Shown here: piece by piece, positions 27,075 through 36,292 of the stretch
How the letters are laid out: the number at the start of each line of letters is the position of its first letter
Position numbering within the stretch: the first letter of the stretch is position 1
Source of the DNA: ENR-C20 sp942493145
Lineage (GTDB): Bacteria > Bacillota > Clostridia > Acetivibrionales > DTU013
NCBI GenBank assembly: GCA_942493145.1
Contig: OW818679.1
Coordinates: 3,534,001-3,598,000 of the forward strand
Length of the DNA: 64,000 nt
Reading direction: 5' to 3'
Notes under the pieces: generated by a model
Told to the model about the DNA's origin: nothing
What the model saw: only the letters and a program-made list of their open reading frames with translations
Databases searched by the model: none
Translations under genes and position numbers: made by a program

Positions 27075-27770
27075 TTACTCTGATACCTTGGTCGGGTTTA
27101 CCTTTATACCAGGGCCCATCGTTGATGAAACTACAACGCTCCTCAAATACTGTCCCTTTGCTGCGACAGGCTTAGCCTTAACAATGGCATCCATGAGTGT
27201 ACGGAAGTTGTCTTGCAGCTTCTCGTTGTCAAATGATACCTTGCCGATGGGGCAGTGTATGATGTTGGTCTTGTCAAGCCTGTACTCAATCTTACCGGCT
27301 TTGATTTCTGCTATTGCTCTTGCAACGTCGGCAGTAACCGTACCAGCTTTGGGGTTAGGCATAAGGCCCTTCGGTCCGAGGACTTTACCGAGTCTTCCTA
27401 CAACACCCATCATATCTGGAGTAGCAACAACAACATCGAATTCGAACCAGTTTTCTCCCTGTATCTTTGCTACAAGTTCTTCAGCGCCAACAAAATCTGC
27501 GCCTGCCTGTTCGGCTTCCTTGGCTTTGTCTCCCTTTGCAAAAACAAGCACCCTTACGGTCTTACCTGTTCCATGGGGAAGGACTACGGCGCCTCTGACC
27601 TGCTGGTCGGCATGTCTTGAGTCAACGCCAAGCTTTATATGCGCTTCGACTGTTTCGTCGAATTTTGCTTTTGCTGTTTTCTTCGCCAGATCAAGAGCCT
27701 GGCTGGGCTCATAAAGTGCCAACCTGTCAAACAGCTTTGCACTCTCGAGGTATTTCTTGCCTCTCTTCAT
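27075..27770 (-). CDS. rplA: 50S ribosomal protein L1
   Basis: L1 forms the mobile stalk at the tRNA exit site. The 231-residue protein is standard: MKRGKKYLESAKLF, the RNA-binding VDSRHADQQVRGAVVLPHGTGK, LMPNPKAGTVT and the final VVVSSTMGPGIKVNP. It follows rplK by 59 bases on the same strand with GGAGAGG before the ATG. Confidence 0.98.
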   Translation of the reverse strand: MKRGKKYLESAKLFDRLALYEPSQALDLAKKTAKAKFDETVEAHIKLGVDSRHADQQVRGAVVLPHGTGKTVRVLVFAKGDKAKEAEQAGADFVGAEELVAKIQGENWFEFDVVVATPDMMGVVGRLGKVLGPKGLMPNPKAGTVTADVARAIAEIKAGKIEYRLDKTNIIHCPIGKVSFDNEKLQDNFRTLMDAIVKAKPVAAKGQYLRSVVVSSTMGPGIKVNPTKVSE

Positions 27771-27829
27771 ACTATCCTCTCCTTCGTGGTAATTTTTCGG
27801 AAACTAATGGTTCCTCCCACATTAATTCA

Positions 27830-28255
27830 TCAATCCTCGACTACTATGCCCATGCTTCTAGCCGTACCAGCTATCATGCTCGCAGCAGCTTCAACACTTG
27901 CCGCATTCAGATCAGGCATCTTCAATTCAGCGATCTTCGTAACTTCAGCCATGGAGATTTTTGCAACCTTTTCCTTGTTCGGCTTACCGGAACCGCTTTC
28001 AATCTTGCATGCCTTTTTCAACAATACGGCCGCCGGAGGAGTTTTGGTGATGAATGTAAAGGATCTGTCAGCATATATTGTGATGACTACGGGGATTATT
28101 AACCCGACGTCTTTTGCTGTCCTCTCATTAAACTCCTTGCAGAATCCCATAATGTTAACACCATGCTGTCCTAAAGCTGGTCCAACCGGTGGAGCCGGAG
28201 TTGCCTTCCCCGCGTTAATCTGAAGTTTTACATAGCCTGTTATTTTCTTTGCCAT
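27830..28255 (-). CDS. rplK: 50S ribosomal protein L11
   Basis: L11 binds the GTPase-associated centre of 23S rRNA. The 141-residue sequence begins MAKKITGYVKLQINAGKATPAPPVGPALGQHGVNIMGFCKEFN, with the proline-rich hinge intact. A start six codons further up is open, but the ATG at 28255 follows GGAGGTGG and matches the family. A small TGACC-GAAA-GGTCA hairpin lies in the gap between nusG and this gene. Confidence 0.98.
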   Translation of the reverse strand: MAKKITGYVKLQINAGKATPAPPVGPALGQHGVNIMGFCKEFNERTAKDVGLIIPVVITIYADRSFTFITKTPPAAVLLKKACKIESGSGKPNKEKVAKISMAEVTKIAELKMPDLNAASVEAAASMIAGTARSMGIVVED

Positions 28256-28329
28256 GTTTTTTCCACCTCCCAATTTATAGACTATAAAGTGACCTTTCGG
28301 TCAACTGTCTACCAAATACATAATACTTG

Positions 28330-28863
28330 CTATAACTTCTGAATTTGTGTAAGTTCAAGCTCTACAGGTGTTTCCCTGCCGAACATCGAAACGGATACAC
28401 GTACTTTTTTCTTTTCCAGATTGATTTCTTCAACTATCCCGATGAAATTCTCAAGGGGCCCTGAAATCACCCTTACATTATCTCCTACTTCGTAGTCTAC
28501 CAGTGGCGCAAATTCCTCAACGCCCATGTTTTTGACCTCATCATCGGTCAACGGGACAGGTTTTGATCCCGGACCTACAAAGCCGGTGACTCCTCTTGTG
28601 TTTCTTACAACATACCAGGATTCATCGGTCATAATCATTTTGACCAGCACATACCCGGGGAATACCTTCCTCAGGGTTGCTTTCTTCTTACCGTCCTTGA
28701 TTTCAATCTGTTCCTCCATGGGAACGACGATATCAAGGATGAATTCCTGCATGTTTCTATTCTCAACGATTTTTTCAAGATTTGCCTTTACCTTGTTCTC
28801 ATAGCCGGAATAGGTATGTACAACATACCACTTTGCGCCCTCAGGCATATCATTTACAAGCAT
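28330..28863 (-). CDS. nusG: Transcription termination/antitermination protein NusG
   Basis: NusG binds the RNA polymerase clamp and affects pausing and termination. The NGN domain (AKWYVVHTYSGYENKVKANLEK, FPGYVLVKMIM, WYVVRNTRGVTGFVG) and the C-terminal KOW domain (DNVRVISGPLENFIGIVEEINLEKKKVRVSVSMFGRETPVELE) are complete. It follows secE by 20 bases. GGAGG lies eleven bases before the ATG; a second ATG five codons further in is also possible. Confidence 0.97.
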   Translation of the reverse strand: MLVNDMPEGAKWYVVHTYSGYENKVKANLEKIVENRNMQEFILDIVVPMEEQIEIKDGKKKATLRKVFPGYVLVKMIMTDESWYVVRNTRGVTGFVGPGSKPVPLTDDEVKNMGVEEFAPLVDYEVGDNVRVISGPLENFIGIVEEINLEKKKVRVSVSMFGRETPVELELTQIQKL

Positions 28864-28883
28864 AGTTTATATGTCCTCCTTCA

Positions 28884-29108
28884 TTACTTTGCCAGAGTCC
28901 ATCCTACTATCTCGCTAAGGGCAAAATCTGCAACCCAAATGATAGCTCCGATAACAAGACAGGTTAGCAGCACCGTGACAGTATTATTAACAAGCTGCTG
29001 CCTTGTAGGCCAGATAACCTTTTTGAGTTCAGCCCTGACATCCTTGAAAAACCTGACCGTTTTATTCTTTAGTTTTGCAATCTTGGATGTGCTTTCTTTC
29101 TCAGCCAA
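28884..29108 (-). CDS. secE: Preprotein translocase subunit SecE
   Basis: SecE clamps the SecY channel. The protein is of the short, single-span Firmicutes type (74 residues): a polar N-terminus, the conserved FFKDVRAELKKVIWPTRQQLVNNT and one membrane segment (VTVLLTCLVIGAIIWVADFAL). It lies between rpmG and nusG in the standard order. No tRNA-Trp gene is present in this interval. Confidence 0.96.
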   Translation of the reverse strand: MAEKESTSKIAKLKNKTVRFFKDVRAELKKVIWPTRQQLVNNTVTVLLTCLVIGAIIWVADFALSEIVGWTLAK

Positions 29109-29128
29109 TTCAACGCACCTCCGTGTTA

Positions 29129-29278
29129 TTATTTAGTTTCCTTATGACTCGTGTGCTTATGGCAAAACTTACAATACTTTTTGATCTCAATCCTGTCAGG
29201 ATCGTTCTTCTTGTTCTTCATGGTATTGTAATTTCTCTGTTTGCAATCCATGCAAGCCATGATAATTTTTACTCTCAT
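29129..29278 (-). CDS. rpmG: 50S ribosomal protein L33
   Basis: A 49-residue protein translated from the minus strand: MRVKIIMACMDCKQRNYNTMKNKKNDPDRIEIKKYCKFCHKHTSHKETK. The two CxxC pairs (CMDC, CKFC) make it the zinc-binding type of L33. GGAGGTG precedes the ATG at 29278. It is the first gene of the rpmG-secE-nusG-rplK-rplA run. Confidence 0.95.
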   Translation of the reverse strand: MRVKIIMACMDCKQRNYNTMKNKKNDPDRIEIKKYCKFCHKHTSHKETK

Positions 29279-29354
29279 TCCTAACACCTCCAGCCCCTGC
29301 TTTTTAATATAAGATGACTCTCTAAAAGCCTGATTTCAATGGTATAAAATGTAA

Positions 29355-29382
29355 CACAAAAAAAAGGCCTCCGTTGAGGAGC
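29355..29382 (-). terminator. Terminator after the glycosyltransferase gene
   Basis: On the minus strand a short stem (CTCC...GGAG) is followed by eight T. It lies about 95 bases after the glycosyltransferase stop and before rpmG. The stem is short, so the call is moderate. Confidence 0.5.
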
Positions 29383-29474
29383 AATAACTAATCTAACATA
29401 TATGAAAATAAAAGTCAAGGACTATTATTCCTCAAGCGCACTTGTTCTATCACTCCTTCTATTACTTTCCTCCA

Positions 29475-30830
29475 TCATTTCCATATTCTCCGCGACCCCA
29501 AAAACTCCTGCAGGTATCCAAAGACCGACACCGGTGACATTATCATCTGATAAAGGAGCACAAATGCGATAAACCCCCTGAAATTCTTCCTTACTTTTAG
29601 ATCAAGCTCTTTAAAAACACGCTTTTGATACATGTATAGTATGGAATAGCTGACCAGAGTTAGTGGAATGACAAGAAGCGTTGCAGGTCCCACTATCCAG
29701 AATACGCCAAATAATGCCAATATAAGCCCCGGAAGCCAGAAAAGAGTATATGAAACATCCAGGTATGGCATGAGCAGGTTGATTCCCGTAAGATATTTTA
29801 CAAAACCAGCCGGCTGCTGCCACGGCTTAATCTGTCTCAATGCCTCAATCATGCCCCTCGCCCATCTGGAACGTTGCCGGATAAAGGCCTTAAAAGTTTC
29901 CGGAACATCGGTAAATGCAACGGACTTGGGCTCAAAGTAGACCTTCCATCCCTGCTTCAACAATCTCCATGTCAGTACAATGTCCTCACCTATAGCATCA
30001 GGCCATCCGTCTACTTTTTTTACGGCTTTAGTCTTATAAATGCTGTAAGCGCCCTGTGCGACCAGTGTGCCCTGATATAGCCCCTGTAACCTTTTTATCG
30101 AAGCGATTCCAAGGAAATAATCCCATTCCTGTACCCTTGTCAGCAGATTTTTTCTGCTGTTCCGTACAAGTACCGATCCTGCTACCGCACAGATATTGTC
30201 AGGCGCGCTTTCAATCCTGCCTACCAGATATCTGACTGCTGATTTGTGTAATATGGTATCGGCGTCCAGTGTTATAACCAGATCAGTAGACACAGACCTG
30301 AGTCCGGTATTCAGAGCATTGAATTTCCCAGGTTTATCCTCCCGCAATACCATAATATCCAGATTTGTCTCCCTGCCTGCTTTCAATGCATTTTCCCGTG
30401 TATTGTCGCTTGAACCGTTATCTATCACCTTGACATGGATCTTTCCTGAGTAATCCTGAAGTGCAATATATTTAAGCGTATCGGCAATTCTATCTGCTTC
30501 GTTTCTTGCTGCTATCATTATTGTGACATCTTTTTGGGGGTATTCAACCTTAGCCGGCTGTTGCCTGTCAAGGATAAGGCTCATAACCAAAAAAGCATTT
30601 AAGTAACCTGGGATATATGCAATCCCCCCTATGACGATGAGTGCTGCAGGAAAGGATATAACCGAGGATAAGTCCTGTAGCCAGCGCAGGGATAAGTAAA
30701 CGGAAAATGCCGTCCATAAAACCGCTATAATATGGCTCAGATAGAATTTTACTGCAACAGATATATAAACGCCTTGCTTTATACTAGTATCTTTTTGATA
30801 CTTATAATTAAGATTGACCCCGCCGTCCAT
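29475..30830 (-). CDS. Family 2 glycosyltransferase, processive type
   Basis: A membrane glycosyltransferase of 451 residues, with two N-terminal membrane segments, a GT-A catalytic domain and C-terminal membrane segments. Catalytic motifs are VTIMIAARNEADRI, VKVIDNGSSDNT, TLDADT (DxD), GEDIVLTWRLL and QRSRWARG (QxxRW), as in synthases of poly-N-acetylglucosamine, hyaluronan and cellulose. It would add sugars from a nucleotide sugar to an exported polymer or a lipid. The gene stands alone, so the product cannot be named. GGGGGA precedes the ATG. Confidence 0.88.
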   Translation of the reverse strand: MDGGVNLNYKYQKDTSIKQGVYISVAVKFYLSHIIAVLWTAFSVYLSLRWLQDLSSVISFPAALIVIGGIAYIPGYLNAFLVMSLILDRQQPAKVEYPQKDVTIMIAARNEADRIADTLKYIALQDYSGKIHVKVIDNGSSDNTRENALKAGRETNLDIMVLREDKPGKFNALNTGLRSVSTDLVITLDADTILHKSAVRYLVGRIESAPDNICAVAGSVLVRNSRKNLLTRVQEWDYFLGIASIKRLQGLYQGTLVAQGAYSIYKTKAVKKVDGWPDAIGEDIVLTWRLLKQGWKVYFEPKSVAFTDVPETFKAFIRQRSRWARGMIEALRQIKPWQQPAGFVKYLTGINLLMPYLDVSYTLFWLPGLILALFGVFWIVGPATLLVIPLTLVSYSILYMYQKRVFKELDLKVRKNFRGFIAFVLLYQMIMSPVSVFGYLQEFLGSRRIWK

Positions 30831-31019
30831 TTGTCCCCCACAAAATCGAGTTTATCTCTATGTATGTACAAATCATTTCTTTATGGACGCACACTTAATA
30901 ATACAGGGTTATACGGAGAAGTTATAGCGGGAAGTTGTGGAATATGATCATACTCATGCTTTCAAAGTACCTGAAGTACATCCTGTAGAAAAAAAAGAAG
31001 GAGACAACATGACAAAAAC

Positions 31020-31054
31020 AAAAAGATGGCGTCTTTGCAAATCACCATCTTTTG
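31020..31054 (-). terminator. Terminator after the surface protein gene
   Basis: AAAAGATGG and CCATCTTTT form a nine-base stem (31020-31029 and 31045-31054). On the minus strand it is followed by a T-rich tail. It lies about 60 bases after the restored surface-protein stop codon. Confidence 0.65.
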
Positions 31055-31114
31055 TATTTGTGGCTAATATTTTTTGATGAATTAATTGTTACACATTATA
31101 TGAAATATCTTCGG

Positions 31115-32405
31115 TTATTGTTTCATCCTCCTCCTGATGTAAGCACCCGCCAAAGCGAGCATTCCACCAAGACCCGCAAACACTCCTGCAGGTACTCCAC
31201 CGGTCTTAGGCAATGGCGGAGCTGCTGGTAAGGGCTCATCCTGTGTTGCCAATGCAGGCTGTACTTCTCCGGCTGCTACCGGCTGCTACCGGTTCCTCTG
31301 CTACCGGTTCTGCAATAGCCGCAGCAATCTGTGAGAATACTGCAGTTACGGTCTTGTCGGAATTCATAGTCACAGATTCGGCAGTAGTAGCACCTGTCCA
31401 GCCATCAAATTTCCAGCCGTCTGCAGGGGTAGCTGAAAGGGTCACATTTGTGCCAATCGGATAGCTGTGACTGCCGACAGCAGGTGATACTGTTCCTTCA
31501 CCTGTTTTAGCCACTGTAAGGTTGTTTGAATATACCTGATATACAATTGCCGGCCTCGTTGTGACATTGATTATGGCTGTGGCTGTTTCGGATGTATAAG
31601 GAAACTCAAGTTCTTCTCCATCGAAAGTCAACTGATCCTGTGTGGGATAAATATCCTCACCATAATAATAAGCTTCCACTGTTGCCGTATTTGTTATTAC
31701 AGTGCCCGGTATGGTATATGAAGGTATGGTATATTTAACAGATGTTTCATATTCCTCGCCTGCCTCTAATGGCTCTGGAAGTTCCTTTTCGAGGTTGATA
31801 CCTCTCATGTTGTCAAATATTACAACATAATCCAAAACTAGACTTCCTGTGTTCTTCACTTTGAAGTTGTATGTCACCTCATCGCCAGGGTATGCAGTGA
31901 TACTTCGCTGTCCGTTGACAGTCTTTTCAATGGATATACTGAACTCTTTTTTATTTGTAATCGTAATTTCAGTTTTCTCCTTTCCGACGGTTACCAAATA
32001 GCCTGTTTCAGAATCGTCTACATCACCGTCCATGCCTACCAATGAATATCCTGATTTCGAGTACTCGGTTATCTGGTATTCGCCGTAAGGAACATAGTAC
32101 AGTGCGGTCCCTGTCGTCTGTGTAACTGTTCCATTGGCTTCATAATCCTCACTGTATATACCAAACGAGAATTCTGTTTCCATGTCAGTTGTGTCATTAG
32201 ATATGACCTTATGTACGATGATTGTTCCGGTCGGTGTTTCAGGCCCCACTCCAGATGAAGTAGGAGCTGAAGTAACAGAAGACATCGCCAAATCTGCATA
32301 TCCTTCCAGCGAGCCAGCTCCGGCTGTCATCGGGACGATGACCATCGCTGTCAGAATAATGATTGTGAGTAATACTGACAATAAAACCTTCGATTTACTT
32401 TTCAT
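31115..32405 (-). CDS. LPxTG surface protein, anchor out of frame by a 10-bp repeat
   Basis: A secreted protein with a signal peptide (MKSKSKVLLSVLLTIIILTAMVIVPMTAGAG), a Cna-B/SpaA-like module (GTIIVHKVISN...GEYQITEYSKSGYSLVG), a DUF11-like module (PGDEVTYNFKVKNTGSLVLDYVVI) and an InlB-B-type repeat (LTVAKTGEGTVSPAVGSHSYPIGTNVTLSATPADGWKFDGWTG). As written the frame ends at 31236. A direct 10-bp repeat (31271-31280 and 31281-31290) shifts the frame. With one copy it continues as ...AAGEVQPALATQDEPLPAAPPLPKTGG, a membrane segment and RRRMKQ, a complete sortase signal ending at 31115. The ATG at 32405 follows AAAGGGA. Confidence 0.8.
31271..31290. repeat. 10-bp tandem repeat controlling the LPxTG frame
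   Basis: GGCTGCTACC occurs twice back to back, with further partial copies (CTACCGGTT) beside it. Ten bases is not a multiple of three, so gain or loss of one unit changes the frame of the sortase anchor downstream. Confidence 0.8.
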
Positions 32406-32634
32406 TTCAACATCCCTTTTAGACCCCCATATCTGTTGGGAATCCCCTCTCAATAGAATAATAAGCTTACGTTATTCTGGAGGTAAGCGCTCTTTTTTCA
32501 GCTTCGTTTTCTGGAAAACGAGGTTAACCGATTAGCTTCTGTAAAAGATGTTGGATTCAAGCCCGGCTTTAATTGGGCATGAAGCTTGAATTGAGACGAT
32601 TACTGAACTTAGCATAAAAAAAGTTAAACAAGTT
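32406..32634 (-). other. Structured 5' region of the surface protein gene
   Basis: About 230 bases lie between the ilvB terminator and the surface protein. Several hairpins are visible: TCAAG...CTTGA with inner GCCC/GGGC near 32555-32595, CGTTTT-CTGG-AAAACG near 32505-32521, and GCTTAC/GTAAGC near 32464-32500. No known riboswitch class was recognised. They may regulate the surface protein message. Confidence 0.35.
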
Positions 32635-32689
32635 AAAAATGTCTAATGTGATAAAAACATATCAATATTTTATCACATTAGACATTTTT
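32635..32689. terminator. Terminator of the ilvD-ilvB operon
   Basis: The 22-base arms AAAAATGTCTAATGTGATAAAA and their perfect complement enclose a loop of 11 bases, with A/T runs on both sides, so it works in both directions. It lies about 80 bases after the ilvB stop codon. Confidence 0.9.
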
Positions 32690-32767
32690 GTCCATCTTTT
32701 TCTTAATTTTTACAATTAATATATGTTCAGATGTTACACGATTTGCAGAAAAGATAAAACAGCCCCA

Positions 32768-34453
32768 TTATGGTATTTCTTCAATCAGCTGATCGATTGG
32801 CGCTCCTGGAGGTACTATCGGAAATACCATGTCATCCCATCCGATTTCAAAATTGATGAGCACAGGCCGGTCTACCGAGGCCAGGGCCGTCTTTATTGCA
32901 TCGTCAACTTCTTCTATCCTTGTTACGTTTATACCGATGGCTCCGAAGGCTTCAGCAAGGCCCTTGAAATTTGTGCCCCTGTCTATGGTGGTGGACGAAT
33001 ACCTGCTGTCATAAAACAGGTTCTGCCATTGCCGGACCATTCCAAGGACATGATTGTTGAGCAGGGCAATTATTATAGGCAGCTTGTACTCGACCGCAGT
33101 CGCAAGCTCGGTGCAATTCATCCTGAAGCTGCCATCACCTGCGACATTTATTACCTTCTTGTCCGGCCTGCCCATCTGCGCTCCTATACATGCCCCCAAG
33201 CCATAACCCATGGTTCCGAGTCCGCCTGATGATATGAATTGTCTGGGTGTTGTGTATTTATAATGCTGTGCAGCCCATAGCTGGTTCTGCCCGACTTCGG
33301 TCGTAATAAGTGCGTTCCCGCCCGTCAGTTCATAAATACGCTCCACGACATATTGCGGTTTGAGGGAACCATCCTCCTGGTATCTGAGTGGAAACTGTTC
33401 CATAAGACCGCTTATCCTGTCATTCCATTCGGAGTTTTCGCGTTTGTCGATCTTTTCTGTGATCAGCCCGAGGATACTCTTGATATTCCCGACCAGCGGA
33501 TAGTGCACATTTATGTTTTTACCTATCTCCGCAGGGTCGATGTCTATATGCATTATGTTTGCATTGGACGCAAATCTTTTGACATCGCTTATTACCCTGT
33601 CACTGAAACGAGCTCCAATGGCGATGACAAGATCCGATTCCGAAACAGCTGTATTCGATGCCTTTGAGCCGTGCATACCTACCAATCCCATAAACAGCTC
33701 ATGGATTCCCGGGAAAGAACCCAGACCCATCATGGTCGTTGCAACTGGTATCCTGGCCTTTTCAGCGAATTGGAGCAATTCAGGGTCTGCACCGGCTATG
33801 GAGACCCCGCCACCCGAGAGAATAACAGGCTTTGCTGCCATGTTGATCACCCTGACGGCTTCCTCCAGCTGTGCGACAGTTATTCCGAGAGGTTCTTCCC
33901 TTGGCTTATCGGGTTCTACAGGAACATATTCGGTAAATGCCGCTGTAACATCCTTGCAGATATCTATCAGCACAGGTCCAGGGCGGCCTTCCTGAGCTAT
34001 CCTGAAGGCCTCTCTCACGATTCCTGCCAGTTTGGTGACATCCTTTACTATATAGTTGTGTTTAGTGATTGGAATCGTAATTCCGGTAATATCCACTTCC
34101 TGGAACGAATCCTTGCCAAGTAGTGCGGTTGAAACCTGTCCGGTTATGGCGACCATAGGGACTGAATCCATATATGCCGTAGCAATACCAGTAACCAGGT
34201 TGGTCGCACCCGGGCCGGAAGTGGCAAGGCAAACCCCTACCTTTCCCGTAGCCCTTGAATAGCCGTCAGCCGCATGCGATGCGCCCTGCTCGTGTGACGT
34301 CAGTACATGACGTATTTCATTCTTTGCTTTGTAAAGCGCATCATATATATTCAGCACTGCTCCCCCAGGGAAGCCGAATATTGTATCAACGCGCTGCTCT
34401 ATCAAACATTTTATCAGGATTTCAGCTCCTGTAAGCCTCATATTACCTTCCAT
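32768..34453 (-). CDS. ilvB: Acetolactate synthase large subunit
   Basis: This thiamine-diphosphate enzyme condenses two pyruvate (or pyruvate and 2-ketobutyrate) to start valine/leucine/isoleucine synthesis. The 561 residues are full length: FGFPGGAVLNIYDAL, the catalytic glutamate in TSHEQGASHAADGYSR (Glu55), the FAD region SGPGATNLVTGIATAYMDSVPMVAITGQ, and the ThDP motif GDGSFRMNCTEL...NNHVLGMVRQWQ. It follows ilvD by nine bases. No small subunit gene (ilvN) is next to it. AAGGAG lies five bases before the ATG. Confidence 0.95.
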   Translation of the reverse strand: MEGNMRLTGAEILIKCLIEQRVDTIFGFPGGAVLNIYDALYKAKNEIRHVLTSHEQGASHAADGYSRATGKVGVCLATSGPGATNLVTGIATAYMDSVPMVAITGQVSTALLGKDSFQEVDITGITIPITKHNYIVKDVTKLAGIVREAFRIAQEGRPGPVLIDICKDVTAAFTEYVPVEPDKPREEPLGITVAQLEEAVRVINMAAKPVILSGGGVSIAGADPELLQFAEKARIPVATTMMGLGSFPGIHELFMGLVGMHGSKASNTAVSESDLVIAIGARFSDRVISDVKRFASNANIMHIDIDPAEIGKNINVHYPLVGNIKSILGLITEKIDKRENSEWNDRISGLMEQFPLRYQEDGSLKPQYVVERIYELTGGNALITTEVGQNQLWAAQHYKYTTPRQFISSGGLGTMGYGLGACIGAQMGRPDKKVINVAGDGSFRMNCTELATAVEYKLPIIIALLNNHVLGMVRQWQNLFYDSRYSSTTIDRGTNFKGLAEAFGAIGINVTRIEEVDDAIKTALASVDRPVLINFEIGWDDMVFPIVPPGAPIDQLIEEIP

Positions 34454-34462
34454 GTCTACTCC

Positions 34463-36121
34463 TTATTTAAGGATTGCTCCCGTACTCGCCGAAGAAACCT
34501 GCTTCGCATACCTTGCAAGGTAACCAGTGGTAATTCTTGGCTGCGGGGCTTTCCACTGTTTCATCCTGTTTTCAATTTCTTCTGCAGAGACTTCCATGCT
34601 TAGTCTGCCGGCCGGGATGTCTATATTTATGATATCCCCTTCCCTGACTGCAGCTATCGGACCACCCTCCATCGCTTCCGGTGATACATGGCCTATGGAT
34701 GCCCCCCTCGACGCTCCGGAAAACCTTCCATCGGTAATGAGGGCTACTTCCTTGTCCAATCCCATCCCCGCAATCGCAGATGTGGGTCCGAGCATCTCCC
34801 TCATGCCAGGACCGCCTTTTGGTCCTTCATAACGGATGATTACAACGTCGCCCTTGACTATCTTTCCGTTATAAATGGCCTGTATAGCATCCTCCTCCGA
34901 GTCGAATACCCTTGCCGGCCCCTTGTGTACAAGCATTTCTGCTGCAACTGCAGAACGTTTTACTACTGCGCCATCCGGGGCGATATTTCCTTTGAGGACT
35001 GCTATTCCTCCGGATGTACTGTAGGGGTTGTCGATGCTCCTTATGACGTCCCTGTCGGTCACTTCGGCCTTGCTGATATTTTCTCCGACCGTCCTGCCTG
35101 TGACCGTCATCAGGTCGAGGTGCAGAAGGTCTTTCTTTGACAGTTCGTTCATTGCAGCCTGTACACCGCCGGCCGCATAGAGATCCTGTATATGGTGATG
35201 TCCGGCAGGTGCCAGCTTGCATAGATTGGGTACCTTACCGCTTATTTCATTAATTATGTCGAGGTTGATGGTTATGCCCACTTCACTGGCGATTGCCGGG
35301 AGATGCAGCACTGAGTTGGTTGAGCAGCCAAGGGCCATATCCACTGTAAGGGCATTTTCAAAAGCTTTCGGTGTCAGGATGTCAGATGGTTTGATGTCCT
35401 TTTCCACCAGTTCCATTACCTTCATGCCGGCCTGCTTCGCGAGTCTTATCCTCTCGGCATAAACCGCAGGAATGGTTCCGTTACCCGGCAGTCCAAGACC
35501 AAGAACCTCGGTCAGGCAATTCATTGAATTTGCTGTAAACATTCCCGAGCAGGAACCGCAGCCAGGGCATGCATGATCTTCGTAGTCATGTACTTCTTCC
35601 TCAGTCATCTTTCCAGCCTTGAATGCGCCTACAGCTTCAAAAAGGCTGTTGAGGTCAAGCTGCTTGCCCTTCCTCACTGTAGAGAGCATCGGCCCTCCGC
35701 TGACCACGACGGTAGGAACGTTTATCCTTGCCGCAGCCATTAACATCCCGGGAACTATCTTGTCGCAATTGGGTATGAAAACCATGCCGTCGAAGCTGTG
35801 AGCAAGGCCCATGGCTTCGCAGGAATCGGCTATGAGTTCCCTTGTCGCGAGGGAGTAATTCATCCCCTTATGCCCCATGGCAATACCATCGCATACACCT
35901 ATGGCACCAAATTCTACCGGCGTACCTCCAGCAAGTCTTATTCCCGCTTTTACAGCCTCAGCTATCTTATCCAGATGAATATGGCCGGGAACAATCTCAT
36001 TTTGGGAGTTGGCAACACCTATCAGCGGCCTGTTTATTTCTTCATCAGTATATCCCATGGCTTTGAAAAGAGATCTGTGCGGTGCCCTTTCAATACCTTT
36101 TTTTACTATGTCACTCTTCAT
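34463..36121 (-). CDS. ilvD: Dihydroxy-acid dehydratase
   Basis: This enzyme dehydrates 2,3-dihydroxy-3-methylbutanoate/pentanoate, the third step of branched-chain amino acid synthesis. The 552-residue protein has IGVANSQNEIVPGHIHL, the iron-sulfur cysteines in FIPNCDKIVPGM and HACPGCGSCSGMFTANSMN, and the C-terminal ITDGRFSGASRGASIGHVSPEA. AGGAGGAG precedes its ATG. It forms a two-gene operon with ilvB. No T-box leader was recognised in the 170 bases upstream. Confidence 0.97.
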   Translation of the reverse strand: MKSDIVKKGIERAPHRSLFKAMGYTDEEINRPLIGVANSQNEIVPGHIHLDKIAEAVKAGIRLAGGTPVEFGAIGVCDGIAMGHKGMNYSLATRELIADSCEAMGLAHSFDGMVFIPNCDKIVPGMLMAAARINVPTVVVSGGPMLSTVRKGKQLDLNSLFEAVGAFKAGKMTEEEVHDYEDHACPGCGSCSGMFTANSMNCLTEVLGLGLPGNGTIPAVYAERIRLAKQAGMKVMELVEKDIKPSDILTPKAFENALTVDMALGCSTNSVLHLPAIASEVGITINLDIINEISGKVPNLCKLAPAGHHHIQDLYAAGGVQAAMNELSKKDLLHLDLMTVTGRTVGENISKAEVTDRDVIRSIDNPYSTSGGIAVLKGNIAPDGAVVKRSAVAAEMLVHKGPARVFDSEEDAIQAIYNGKIVKGDVVIIRYEGPKGGPGMREMLGPTSAIAGMGLDKEVALITDGRFSGASRGASIGHVSPEAMEGGPIAAVREGDIINIDIPAGRLSMEVSAEEIENRMKQWKAPQPRITTGYLARYAKQVSSASTGAILK

Positions 36122-36203
36122 GGAAAACTCCTCCTAATCAAAATAAATATTCGCTGTATATTTTCAGTGTAAAATAATGTTTTTGAAAAATGATGCAAGT
36201 TAA

Positions 36204-36223
36204 GGCCGGGTGTTGACCCGGCC
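36204..36223. terminator. GC-rich hairpin between the DUF5711 gene and ilvD
   Basis: GGCCGGGT-GTTG-ACCCGGCC is a perfect eight-base stem with a four-base loop. No T-run follows directly, so it may be a terminator for the DUF5711 gene or a leader structure of ilvD. Confidence 0.5.
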
Positions 36224-36292
36224 GTCGATAAGGCTATTTTACTACTTTTATTTAAGGATTGTCCAGCAATGGAAATAAAAAAGTTGAAAGCG

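Noticed and set aside
28864..29128. tRNA-Trp gene between rpmG and secE
   Set aside because: The intervals are too short and hold no cloverleaf.
31009..31077. 22-codon plus-strand frame with AAGGAG before its ATG
   Set aside because: It is almost wholly inside the terminator hairpin of the surface protein gene and resembles nothing known.
36122..36292. T-box leader for ilvD
   Set aside because: Only a short GC hairpin is present; no T-box consensus or specifier stem was seen.
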